The notes beneath the pieces are model-generated. The model was not told where the DNA came from. It worked only from the letters and a program-made list of their open reading frames with translations, and did no database searches. Below, piece after piece: positions 33,501 to 44,724 of a DNA stretch of 64,000 bases. The stretch is from assembly GCA_029876055.1 (NCBI GenBank), contig CM056874.1:3596001-3660000 (forward strand), read 5' to 3'. A program made the position numbers and the translations under genes. How positions within the stretch are numbered: the stretch's first letter is position 1; every line of letters begins with the position of its first letter. This stretch comes from Madurella fahalii (Eukaryota > Ascomycota > Sordariomycetes > Sordariales).

Positions 33501-35249
33501 CTAGACCTGGGCTCTCGCGGCTGCTGTCTCGTCATCGGCCGCCCATCCCTCTCTTGTATCTTTTGGTATCCGAATGAAGAAGCATAGTAGCAGCGCAAAC
33601 CCAGACATGCCCACAGCGAGATAGGCGGCCGAGTGATAACCTTTCAGCAAGTTGGTTCCGTTCTCGAACGTGTTGACCTCCACCAAGCCCGCAAACCCGA
33701 GACCGGTGCTCATGCCGTAGCTGAGCAAGGTGCCGACGAGTGACCCGGCAACGCCCTGGTGCTTCATGGGCACCGTGTTACTCGCAATGATCTGCGCGCT
33801 GGTAGTGATTAGGTCGATCGTGAAAGCCGAAACAAACATGGCAGGGAATGCCATCGCCCAGTAGGTGATGTCCGCGGGGATAGTTGCAAGCAACACGTTG
33901 ATGACCACCATTGCGAAACAGCCTGCGCCGATGATGAGTTGTGCCGGAAGGCGGGGGACCAGCCACGCGGCAAAGAACGAGTTGATGGCTCCGACGGTCG
34001 TGAGCGGCAGATACTGCACACCCGTTTGCACCAGGCTATCCCCTCGGATAGTCTGCATGTAGATGTTCATGTACCAGAAATAGATGCCCAGGCTCATAAA
34101 CGAGAAAAAGATTGTAACCATGAGGGTTCCGAAGGAAGGGCTCTTCCAGATGTTGAAGGGAAGAATGGGCTCTTTCGCAACCCTCGATTCCCAGTACCCA
34201 AATGCGGCCAAGTGGAGTATCGAGACAATGAGGAGGACAATCTCGTACGGTTCGGCCCAACCAACCAGAGGCGCTTGGCTAGACGAGGAAGTCAGTTAGT
34301 ACTGTTGCCTCAGGAATACTAGATCCATTGTTGGAATGGGGCGCTTACTTCCAGACGAAATTGAACAGAATGAGCCCGCCAACTCCCAAATATGCACCAC
34401 CATAGTCGATACTGCCCTTTGGATCAACGGGCTCATCCGCTGGGACCGAAGCAATTGCGATACCATAGACTACCGCGCCAAGAAGACCACTGTATCTGTT
34501 TGTTAGCAGGGAGGATTACCGTGAAAGAAAAGATTACTCCCTCCCAAAAATACTTACAGCATAAAAAACAGCCATTTCCAATGCGTCAGCTGAACGATCG
34601 CAGCCGCAACAAGCGAGCCCCCGGCGGCGCCGACGGGCGCCATGGCTCCGAAGAGCGCCATACCCAGGTTCCTCCTCCTGCCGGGGGGGAAGGTGACGCC
34701 GATGAGGGCGACGATGTTGGGGGCCATCAGGCCGCCGCCGACGCCGCACAGGCCGCGCAGGAGGCACACCGACACCAGGTTGGTCGCGTAGCCGCCCGCG
34801 AACGCCCAGACGACCCACCAGACGCCGCCCGCCGTCAGGACCGCCTTGTGCCCGTGGATCTCGCCCAGGCGCCCGCCCACCAGCACGAAGGCGCCCTGCG
34901 TCAGCGGGTACGACGCCACCACCCACACCGACGACGCCGCCGACGCCCCCACCGACGCCCCGATGGCCAGCCCCGAGTTGATGCCCGCGCCCAGCGGGAT
35001 CGACTGGACCAGCTGCGCGAGCGTGATGAAGACCAGGAACAGGGTCTTGCCGGTCTCGCCTGCGGTTCCCGTGACAGTGGTGGGGGATGTGCCGAGCTCG
35101 GTCGGTGTTGTGGACAGCTCGGCGGGGCGGTTAACAAGGGCATTGTCGGTTATCGTATCTTTCTCGTATCGCCAGTGAATGGAGGACTCTTCCGTTCGGC
35201 TGCCCTCGTGAACCGGCTTGCCCGCGGTTGAGGTGGTGGTGGTGGCCAT
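33501..35249 (-). CDS. MFS transporter, DHA2-like 14-span drug/proton antiporter
   Basis: Plasma-membrane exporter, probably related to yeast ATR1/YOR378W. Exons on the minus strand: 34558-35249, 34349-34495, 33501-34278; introns of 62 and 70 nt, giving 538 aa. About 60 hydrophilic N-terminal residues precede the first membrane span (LFLVFITLAQLVQSI). The family motif A region is GGRLGEIHGHK, followed by GVGGGLMAPNIVALIG and the Gly-rich GAMAPVGAAGGSLVAA. Splices join WLFFML to YSGLLGAVVYG and NFVW to NQAPLVGWAEPY, both inside hydrophobic stretches where homologues continue. The C terminus is short and charged. The substrate is not predictable; the neighbourhood suggests an aromatic or quinone compound (inference). 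The gene is convergent with the CipA-like oxidoreductase. Confidence 0.9.
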
Positions 35250-38200
35250 TGTGATGGTTTGATAGAGCGTCGACAGGTTACCGCAAAGAAATGCTCCAGA
35301 GTCCTCGCAAGTTGAGGTGTCAGCATGGCTTCAAGATAGCTGTTCATAGGCTTTTAAGAAAGGCAGCTACTTGGGATTGCGAATCCAAAATCTTGAGCAG
35401 AAGCTTCATGTTTGATGCCCCTGGAGGGCGTGTAATTGCCTAATCGGGCAATCCCCGCTCGGCGCATGTGGGAGAGTCGTTTACTTGCATATCTCTAATG
35501 TATCTCTCAGCAGTAAGCTTGGCGAAATTGTATGTGGGTGCATGTGGGCTGCTTCGGTTCACGGAACGCATTTGACGGTAGTTTGACTACGGCGTACTTT
35601 GATACGCCAGTGACGGGGGATGCGTCACATCGTCCGCGGGCAGCCGTAAAAGCACGCGGCCGATCTCATCAGGGCCCCGCCCGCGCCGCACTTGGTCGTC
35701 GTGGAGTTGATCCGAGGATGAAATCATATATGTACCTTAGGCGGTTCGAGAACGGGCCATGCAAGTGGCGGAGATACTCGATCGGCTGTGCCCGATCTTC
35801 TTTGGAGTTATACGCCTTGCGGTTCCCTAGCAGAATGGGAAACCCCTACAGGTTCGATGAGATAGCGCACGCTGATGCATCAAGGAGCGATGCACTGTTA
35901 GGTTCTGGGTATATCGTAGTCCGGGTATGCTACTAGCTGAAAGGCAATGACTTAAGATTATATTTGTAATCGCCATGTCTGCCCAAACTCGTTAAGTAAG
36001 GTAATTGGGCCATTATCGGCGGGCAAGCTGTAGGTCCAGATACAAGGTACGTTCCCTAAAGGCGGATGTGACGATACAACAGTACAGCTCAAGAGGTATG
36101 CTGAGCAAAGATACTAAGCGTAATGACTTGAAGGAATCTTCTGAGAAGCAGTTGGAGTAAGAGGCTATAGTCGCTACGTTGGGAGGAATAGTTCAATTGG
36201 CTTGTTGTTCCTGCTAATGTACCTAATCTTATCCTGACGTGCACCGGCGGTTCATGCTTTGAATATTAATGTTGCAGTAGTCGAGATTGGTGTCACTATC
36301 GGCATTCGAAGCAGGAAAGGTGTTTCTGCCGGGTTGAATAGCAGGGTAATGAGTCCCAGTACTCCTCTTCTTGGCCGTAGCCGCTGTGTCCAATACTACT
36401 GCATACTAGGTCGTATTCCAGCTCATAGACACCGAGCCCGGAAGTTATTGGCCCCCCAAGAAAAATTCAGGTTATCGTGAGACCCCGTTCATGGCTCAAT
36501 AAATGAAATGTGGTGGCCAACTGGGATAGTAGTACCAAATCCAAAGACATGCAGAAGCCGTGTAGCAGAAGTACTGCTCCCAAGATGACAGATCGATTTC
36601 GAAGTATCAGTACATAGCTCTCTGGGCCTCGGACAACCTAATGAAATGGAGCTAGAAGGCACGAACGGTAAGTGATCCAATGCCGTTTAGGCGCGTCTCG
36701 CAACGTTTTGAGTGATGTGCTGCTGCTATCAGGATCGATGTCTGCAAGTGTGCAATAGGCTTCGGTCGACGGTCCTCACTCAGCTAGGCCTTCCGCGTCA
36801 AGCTTCGGGATGCGCCAAGGCGAAAGAAGCCTAGATGGACCAACAAGAGTTGGGGGCTGCTACAGGAGGTGTCGGGTACACGGGCCTCGACGCCGTCACG
36901 CCGCCGCCTCGCTTACACCCGGCGTCAGCCACTTTTCCGAGATGGAGAAAGTACCTATTTCTCCTCTCACTTTGGGCTCGAGCTTGCCGGCTGCGAATAG
37001 AGCGGTGCGGGTACCGGTGTTGGCTGGTACTTTTGTGCTGGTTACATTCGACGCAAAAGGGCAGCCCTCGTGATCGTCCCTGCTGCCCTACGTCAGCCGC
37101 TATCCTACTACCGAGGAGGCAGCGTATGAGGGTGGTCAGACAGATGCACGCCAGATTGCTACGCTGGCAAGCCAACCGGCCCCGTCACACCAACCGTCCG
37201 TGTGCCGTACCCAGATGCTCGGTACCGCTCAGCTGCGCGTGTTCTGGACGGCTCGCTCAATGCGCGAGCTGTCACGTTGTTTCCCTGTTGCATAATCCGA
37301 GCACCGAAGATCTTACAGCAGCGTCGAGCTGAGCTGACTTGGTTACACGGCGCCTACGGCGGATGGACGGCATATGCATGGATCGATGAGTTGTTGCTAT
37401 TCGCCATATTCTGCTTACCGGCCCTCCGCTCCGGCCGTCGTTAGCCGAGAGTCCCGTTCCCCGCGGAGTTTCTCTTGTTTGTCTTCCTTTATTGCGCGCA
37501 TCATGGATCGCACTTGGTGTGGGTTTGCGGCTGGTTCAGGCTTTCATCCTTCCAGCACCATGGATGACTCGACCTTGGTCGGGATTGCTAGCGTCTTTTG
37601 TTAGCTTCTTGTGCTTGCCGATCTATCGCATTCCTTTCCCCGTCCGGTGTAAGCTTAGGATGTCTGTTCACGTGTCCGTTTCCATGGCTTGACTTTGCCG
37701 CAGCCTTGCGGCGCTGTCTGTCCGGGTTGCAGCTGCAAGCCGGCGATCTATCACGCAAGGAACGGGGAATTGAGGGAAGGACAGTGTGAATTAGGCTGAG
37801 GTACTTCGCTTCTTAGCGCGCTTTCTTAGGGTCTCTTTCGTTGGACGTACAGAAACCGGTTTGTTGGCCAGAAGCCTTGCCTAAAACTGGAGGGGGCGTG
37901 GGAACAACAATCTCATGGATTGCGGTTCATGCCCGATTACGGCTCTTATTTGGCGGTGGTAAGCCAGCTTCGGACCCCGCAGTTTGGGTGGGCGAATGGG
38001 GTAACTAAAGGAATTGCGTGATGTGGAAGAGATTCTGTTTCTCGCAGGATGTAAACAATGCCCCTGAGAATGGTCTGTGCGATAACTGGATCAATCTATG
38101 TAACATAATCGCCGGAAAGGTGGACGGGGATACTGACACTAGTCTTGTCATTGCCTTGGCATACATTCACTTTGCCTCTATGTCCAGCTGTGCACATACC

Positions 38201-38693
38201 AGTTCGACAAACCCGGTGGCCGAAAATGGGGCCTACTGGTACCAGGCAGTTGACGGACGGAGCACTCCCAAATGACACCACTAACTCGTGGAAGAAGGGC
38301 CGATGCCGCGTTAACGGTTGAGCTTCTAGGATAAGTAGCGTCATCGGCCATCGCTAGACCCAGACGTAACAGCTCATTGAGAGGATGCGGGCCCAGGCGT
38401 CCCGGAGTGCGCGAGCGGGCAGCGAGTTGAGCTTAGAGCTCCTGACACCGTGGCTCGGGCATAAAGCATGTATTGTACAATGGCCGGTAGGTTGCTATCT
38501 ACCTACTCATGGCTGCAACTTGTTAAGATAGTCCTATGTCGACGAGATACCCAAGTACTCCACCATCATACGAGATCTAAATAACCACTACCGTGCCAAA
38601 TGATAGACAGCTAAGGAAGAGCAGAAATGTATCCGAACTCCACACTTGCAAATCCCACTTCCATCTGCACAAGCGACAGCACCCAAACAATTG
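35250..38693. other. Gene-poor 3.4-kb interval in the accessory region
   Basis: No gene can be supported. A plus-strand frame at about 37492-37692 encodes a hydrophobic stretch (IALGVGLRLVQAFILP) and ends after 66 codons; it could be a decayed fragment, but I recognise no family. Composition is mixed with no clear AT-rich repeat-induced mutation signature. It contains the MFS promoter at its left end. Confidence 0.45.
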
Positions 38694-40702
38694 TCATGTG
38701 CCGCTGTCAATCTGCTCGACAACATTGTGCTTCGACCACTGGTCCCAGGCCTTACAGTTCTTCTCGACATCCCGCGAGATGCGCATCTGACCCACTTTTT
38801 CAGGTTCGACAATGAGCGAAGCAAAGAAACCGCCTGAGGCGTGCCATACAACGTGGCAGTGAAACGCCCAGACACCTGTTCTTGATTAGCTTCGGACAAA
38901 AGCGGCGGTGTCGACGAGATGGAAACTCACCAGGGTTGCCATCAAACTGTACGACAAGATGACCATTGCCACGCACAATGTGGACGTCACGCCTGTGTGG
39001 GTTCTCCGGGCGGATAACAGTGCCGTCCCATGCTCCGGGCCCCTCGTGAAGGACATAAAAGTTGTGGCCGTGGAGATGCATCGGGTGACTGTCATGATGT
39101 TAACAAACTTGCTGGGAAGAGATTGAGAGCATGGAACTCACGGCCCGGGAGTCTTATTGTTTACAACGATCCGAACCGACCCGTTGTTTCGGTAGTTTAC
39201 TACGTTCCACTCCTCCGGGTAGCTAAAATTGCCCTCGTTGGCGAGTAATAGCACAGGATTGTTGTAGTTAGCCCTCATAGAAACGCCGTTAAACTTCCAC
39301 AGCATGACGTTGGACGCATTCGTGAATACTTCAATGTCCATGGCGTGCGTAAATGTGGGCTCAGGAAGCGCTATTGGATACAGCGGCTCAGTCTCGCGGA
39401 GATCCCTGTTAGCGCAGTCGCCCAGGTTCGGGATATCCCAAGCTCTGCTGGTGGGTGTCATGGTTGTGTCAGCCTGGTCGTAATAGACGGCAGCCAGTGC
39501 ATTGGGTTGGTTCGCTGCCGAGCAGTATGTGAGGCTCGATCGCATCCAAAAAGCCGCATCTGAGCGGCCGGCATTGGCCACGACGAGTACGTCGGCGCGC
39601 TGGCCAACGCCCAGAATCACGACCGTCGTGTTGTACGGCTTTACGGGCACGAAGTCTTCGGCTATTACTGTAAGTGTGTGCTCATCGATCGAGAAGCGCT
39701 GCACGCCATCGGCACCGGAGTTGATCAGACGCAGACGGTGTGTCTTGCCCGTTTGAAAGCTGAACTTGGAAATGCCAGCGCCGTCGAAGCAAGGAGTAGT
39801 GTCGCCAGGAGCAACAGCCGAGCAGTCAAAGTTCATCTTGCCATTGATCAAGTTGTTGTCGGAATATACCATGAGGCTGCCATTCGGAGCGAGCATTTCC
39901 TCGATAATATCGAAGTACTCACTGTGATACCAATCTGTGCCGGAGCCTCTTTTAGAGGTTCGTTCTTCGATGCCGGACGAGAATGGACTCACCGCTCAAC
40001 ATGACTGGGCCGAGGTCAACATCATACTTCTCTTGCGTGGGCCCATGAACAACGATGGGCCCGACCACACCGCCGGAGTACTGCGCCGAGTAGTGGGCGT
40101 GATACCAGGACGAGCCGTACAGGCTGGCAATAAACTCATACCGGTAGCTCGTTCCTGGAGGGATGGGGCATTGCAAAACACCAGGAGCGCCGTCTTCCCA
40201 AGGCGTTTCTTGCTGAAGGAAGCCGTGCCAATGGATTGAAGTTCCTTCCTCTGGGTGGGTGATATTGTTGTGTACGTCGACAACAATTGTGTCGCCCCAG
40301 TTCGCCTCGATCAGCGGCCCCGGGAACGCTCCGTTGACGAGGAGAACGTCCCGCTGGTATCCATCCGGCGCTATTATCCCGCGGCTGACAATAAAATCGT
40401 AATGTCTAACCACCCCAGTTCGGGGGAAGTCCGCATACGCGTTGTTGCCATAATCGGTCAGCTTACCCCATGGATAGCCATCCGGGAGGGGGTTGTTAGA
40501 AAGGAAGAAGGAGAGGACCGGGCATAGCAAAGTCCCTAGGAGCGACGCCCTACAATTATGTCAAAACAATCTCTTGACAAATGCCTGGTCCGTGTTGCAC
40601 GAACCCGTTGGTCTTGGTTTGCGCCAGCGTCCCCGTCGAACTGTGAAGGGCTGAGGTGGCAGCTTCGACGACGCCGTTCAAAACGTTGCCTACGACGCCC
40701 AT
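38694..40702 (-). CDS. Laccase-type multicopper oxidase
   Basis: Copper oxidase of the ascomycete laccase / dihydrogeodin-oxidase type, oxidising phenols with O2. Exons on the minus strand: 40605-40702, 39993-40549, 39142-39934, 38931-39088, 38694-38875; introns of 55, 58, 53 and 55 nt, giving 595 aa. All four copper motifs are present: HWHG (139-142), WYHAHY (181-186), HPMHLHGH (484-491) and HCHVVWHASGGF (541-552). Cys542 is the type-1 ligand, and the axial position ten residues later is Phe552, unlike the Leu usual in ascomycete laccases. The C terminus is DSGT, resembling the processed DSG-type laccase tail. No ordinary signal peptide starts the protein: a hydrophobic segment lies at about 35-49 (LLGTLLCPVLSFFL). 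Glycosylation sequons are frequent. Confidence 0.93.
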
Positions 40703-42860
40703 GGCGGACGACCAGGCGAAAGGGTAGATAAGATATATGATCCAACGAGAACAAGGCCAGATGCGAAGGAAATATTTGGAGAGAAGCCCACGCTACACTC
40801 AAGATCATTAGATCGTCGCTGCTGCAGGTGATACAGTCGGATATAAAACACGTCCTGGGGAGGAAGAAAAGACCGGGGGCCAGAGAAAGATCATAGACTC
40901 GTAAGCTGAAAATATCTCACTGGGTGTCCCCGATTGTAGCGCCGCATGTTGTGAAGCGCACACTGCAGACAGCTGTCGCCGGCGACAGGGTTGCCCGAGT
41001 GGTGATCGACTCCGGTATTGCCATGCCCGCTTCTTCTTTTCCACGACGGACCATCCCTGTCAAGGGCGTTATCTTGTTGGCTCTTTGGCGTTGCAACACG
41101 GCGCCTGCCCAGAGGCAGGCTCCAAGACATTGGAAATTGGCCCAGGTTTGAGTCAGCGGCTCAACAGTGATGGCTATGCGCCAACTAACGTACTGCCGAG
41201 GAGCAGGCCATGCTCTCTGAGACAAAAAAGAATTCGCCCGAAGCAACGAGCGCCAAGGCCAGGGAAAGGACCGATCCGACGGAGATCCCCGAGCCCGTTA
41301 GGCTGGCGCCAGGACAAGATCGACGGGCCATTCGCTGGATATGGACATGACGCTCCCTGTGACGCCCGGAGTACTCGCAGCAAAAACCGAAGAAGCTTGT
41401 CGCGGGACCCCTCACAAACACACGGCTCGCTGGAAATCCGATACAGCGACGATCCTCGTCGAAATTTCCGATGCCCATAGAAGGGATGGGGGAATAAACA
41501 TACGAAAGGAAACGGAAACAAAACACGTCTGGCAAAGAGAGTTGGGCATTGCATGTTGCGTGAAGAAAAGAGAAGATTGACTCTGGGACTCGTTGTCAGC
41601 GGCATCTCGTCGTCGATCCGATGGCAGTAGACCTGAAGCTTCGGGACCTGTTGTCGGGAAGGACTCTGGGGTCGACTGTGGAGGTCTTAGCTCGACCGGA
41701 TGTTGCGTGTTAACCATCCGACTAGGGAGGGAACGCGAACACACTGAGCCATCGATAATACCGCCGAACGCCAGCTGATAATAGAACGTGGTCCATCAAA
41801 CGCGCCCTCCCAGGTTTTTGGTTAAAACCGATGTGTTGCTTTCCCTGTGCCGGAAATGCGAATGAGATCCGGGCCAGAGCCGGACTCGAGACCATCCACC
41901 CCGCGGCCCCGAACGACTGCAAGAGCCACGCCAGCAAGCCCCTTCGTATGCCGTGCTTCTGTTTCCATGTAGCATGGACGCGCGTCGCTTTGCAGCTCGC
42001 ATAGCAGTCGGCGACATTGTTCCGTTGTAAGCATCGCCTCATCTATCAGCCGCGGACTGCGGCTGGAGGCATGCATGTTCTTGAAAACGTCAGTTGCGTG
42101 CTTAGTGCCGAGATAGAGATCCGGCCTGGTTATCCTGAACTCAGTGGATAGCTCAAATCATCCCCGATAAAATTGGATGTTGTGTCGCACAGAGCATTCC
42201 CATCGAGGGCCGACTCCTGCGGGACCGGATGCTGATCTTTGTCTCACTTCGCTGGGGGGTCTTGTTCCACGTCACTCGGATTTCAGCGCAGCTTGGCTGC
42301 TCTTTAGAAGCACTTGGCTCACCAGGCCGGCCACCGAGCGATACGGGCAGACGGCGGGACAAGCGGTCCAACGTCGGCGACCAGTCCTCGAGGACGAGTA
42401 CCGTCTCACAAAAGGCGCTTTGACCAAGACCCCTTTCTCTAGCGGACGGTATTCCCTTAGCAAGTCGAAGCCGACACCGTGGTTCATCCAGGCTTTCCAA
42501 GGTCTCGTCAGCCGATCTCGCAGGATTGGCTCCAGTTCATGGAAGAACGGGAAGCATTCTGGCTAACTACGCCGAACGCCGGGCCTGGCCGTAAGTATGG
42601 CAGACTGATTGTCGCAGAGCCTGGGGGTCTTTGATCACATCCGTGAGACACCGTCCGGAGGCAGCGAAACCGCGAACATGGCTAAGTCATGTTGTATTAA
42701 CACATCATCTGGAGATGGATGTTCTCTGCCCTCCCAAACGCCGTCCCATTCAAGCCGTATGTACAACCTATGAATCACATCATCATCTTCTTCCCGCTAC
42801 GCCACACACTGGTCGAGTGCGGATATATTCTCGATCAAGGCCACATGTGGGATTGCGCAG
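40703..42860. other. Intergenic region between multicopper oxidase and MGR2
   Basis: About 2.2 kb including the oxidase promoter and the MGR2 3' UTR. The only coding hint is a possible two-exon minus-strand mini-gene (41194-41331 joined to 41069-41104, 57 aa) with a hydrophobic stretch and a CC pair; it is too weak to annotate (see findings). Other frames lack support. Confidence 0.4.
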
Positions 42861-43431
42861 TCAGTTGTCAGAGGAACGGCGGACCGGCTGGTATGGGCGG
42901 AAGGCCTGCGCAGCCATGATAATGGGGCGTCTTTGGGCACGGAAGTAGGCTTCCTGGACCATGGGAGAGGCGTCCGACCGAATCACGCTGCCGATCGACA
43001 TGAAGAAGCTGGACGGGAAGTGTCAACGGCCGAGTGTCCACTCCGACATGGCGAGACGACCGCTTACCCAAATGTCGCGCCAGAACCTAACATGTATTGG
43101 CCGAGTGTCCGCATTATACCATTGGGGCCAGCTCCATATCTGAAGATGTTGACGGTTCCTAGCATCCATGTCAGGTCGACTCTTCTCCAGCGAAACAGAG
43201 GCCCGTACCGAAGATGAAGCCGATAATCATGCCGACCGCTGAGTGAGGCAAAAGTTAGCTGCGCACGAACGTGACGAGGGGTGAATGGCGCAAAAAGAGA
43301 ACGTACTGCCACCCATCATGGCTCCCATCTTGACTGCGACATGGTTAGCTCCACGCCCACGCCATGATCTGCACTCTCTGCGCAGACTCTCGAGGTGCCA
43401 TACATTTGTCGAAATTCGACGGGCCGGCCAT
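42861..43431 (-). CDS. MGR2: Mitochondrial import protein Mgr2 (ROMO1 family)
   Basis: Small inner-membrane subunit of the TIM23 translocase that couples TIM21 and gates lateral release of preproteins. Five exons on the minus strand: 43404-43431, 43307-43333, 43209-43238, 43068-43158, 42861-43008; introns of 70, 68, 50 and 59 nt, most with CTAAC/CTGAC branches. The product is 107 aa. The spliced protein reads MAGPSNFDKFKMGAMMGG, then TVGMIIGFIFG, FRYGAGPNGIMRTLGQYM and GSGATFGFFMSIGSVIRSD, a close match to yeast Mgr2 with its two membrane hairpin helices and GxxxG-type spacing. The longest exon is only 49 codons, so the gene is easily missed. An upstream ATG at 43457, followed by seven C, is out of frame (see findings). 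It is divergent from the FHA gene. Confidence 0.93.
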
Positions 43432-44724
43432 GCCGGGATGGCTAGGAGGGGGGGCATTGTGGCGGATCTAAGGGCGCTGGATTGGAAAGAAACCGACAAC
43501 TGCGAGCGTCGCCGGGAAAATTGGCTGACTGCGGTGCTGGTACCTTATGATGCAAGTCTCGAGTCCGGGAAAGTTGCCGCGGGCAAATGTTGACGCACGG
43601 GGCGCGAAGCTCAAAAAAGCTCAAGCATGCCCGGGAGCACGGGACACCTCCCTTTTAGCGTTGGAGAAAATCTTAGCAAGGCCGATAACGTAGTACTTCT
43701 ACGACGGCATTGCCATATCTATCATACAGTTGCTGACGTACTGTAAAATGCATGCGAAACTCCACGTACGCGTCTAATACTTGTATCCCAGTTCACAAGC
43801 AGACAACCCCGCTGTTTCTGTTCATTGTGCCGAACCAGATCCCGTCCCCGATATCAGATCTCCCCGTACTTCTGTAGCGCCAAACCGGGAGACGCGGGGC
43901 AGATGACGGGCGCTCGTGCCACAGTTTTTGACTCCTGTCCTTTCTTCGAATTCGAAGCTCACGTGACTGGCTTCAGGAGGCAGCGGAAAGAGAAGTTGGC
44001 CACGTCAAGGAACCGAGGTATATTATCTTATTGCCTAGGCTCGTAGGAGACCAGATCAGTGCGAGCCCTGTGTTGGTAGAGCAAAGGGCTGTTGGTTTAA
44101 AAGTCGTCACAGAGCTGGTGTCAGGGCCTGCAAATCAGGAGGGCGAGATAGGGAAAAGTGGGCAGACAAGGACGGCGAGTCGAGCAGGGGCGCGGCGCGC
44201 AGGCCGCCCTCTGGCCCCCGTTCGCTCGCTAAGCGCTCTTCTAGAGCCCCAAACCAAGAAGAGAACGTCGCTCAAAATTCGTCAAACCTCACTTTCCCCG
44301 TGTCGTCGCATACCTAACCGTGCCACCGCGGAACCGACCGAAGGCATTGCATCGTTGTTAGAAGGTGCGTGGCCTACTTTTACAGCAGCCTGCCTCTTTG
44401 CTGTCGGCTCCCTTCCGGCCTTTTTTCCCAGGTCTTTTTGTGTCTGTCGCGCTCCCCCGTCGGCGGGTTCGAACCGGCTGCGACGTCAGTGCTAATCTTC
44501 GTCAAACTCCACCACAGCCGGTCGCGAACGCCTCTGAATGCTGAGAGTGGGCCCCACTCCGAGAGAGCAATCACATTGCTCCTGCCGAGCACTCTGCTGA
44601 GCGGGACACGAATGCAAATACGACCGGCAGCACGCCAGCACCTGCTCCCTCCCCTCGGCATCCTCGCCCCCGTCGTCGTCGTCGGCCGCCGCTTCGCTCG
44701 TCTACCTCCCGCCGCGCCTTCCCC
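43432..44724. promoter_or_regulatory. Divergent region between MGR2 and the FHA-domain gene
   Basis: About 1.3 kb holding both promoters and the long 5' UTR of the FHA gene. A 154-codon plus-strand frame (44031-44495) starts without ATG and has UTR-like composition. No gene or clear operator is seen. Confidence 0.45.

Noticed and set aside
36835..37332. A 165-codon plus-strand frame and neighbours in the 35-38.7 kb interval.
   Set aside because: Cys/Arg-rich composition, no homologous motif and no splice-supported continuation.
44031..44495. A 154-codon plus-strand frame upstream of the FHA gene.
   Set aside because: It lacks an ATG at its start and lies in the GC-rich leader of the FHA gene; no motif is present.
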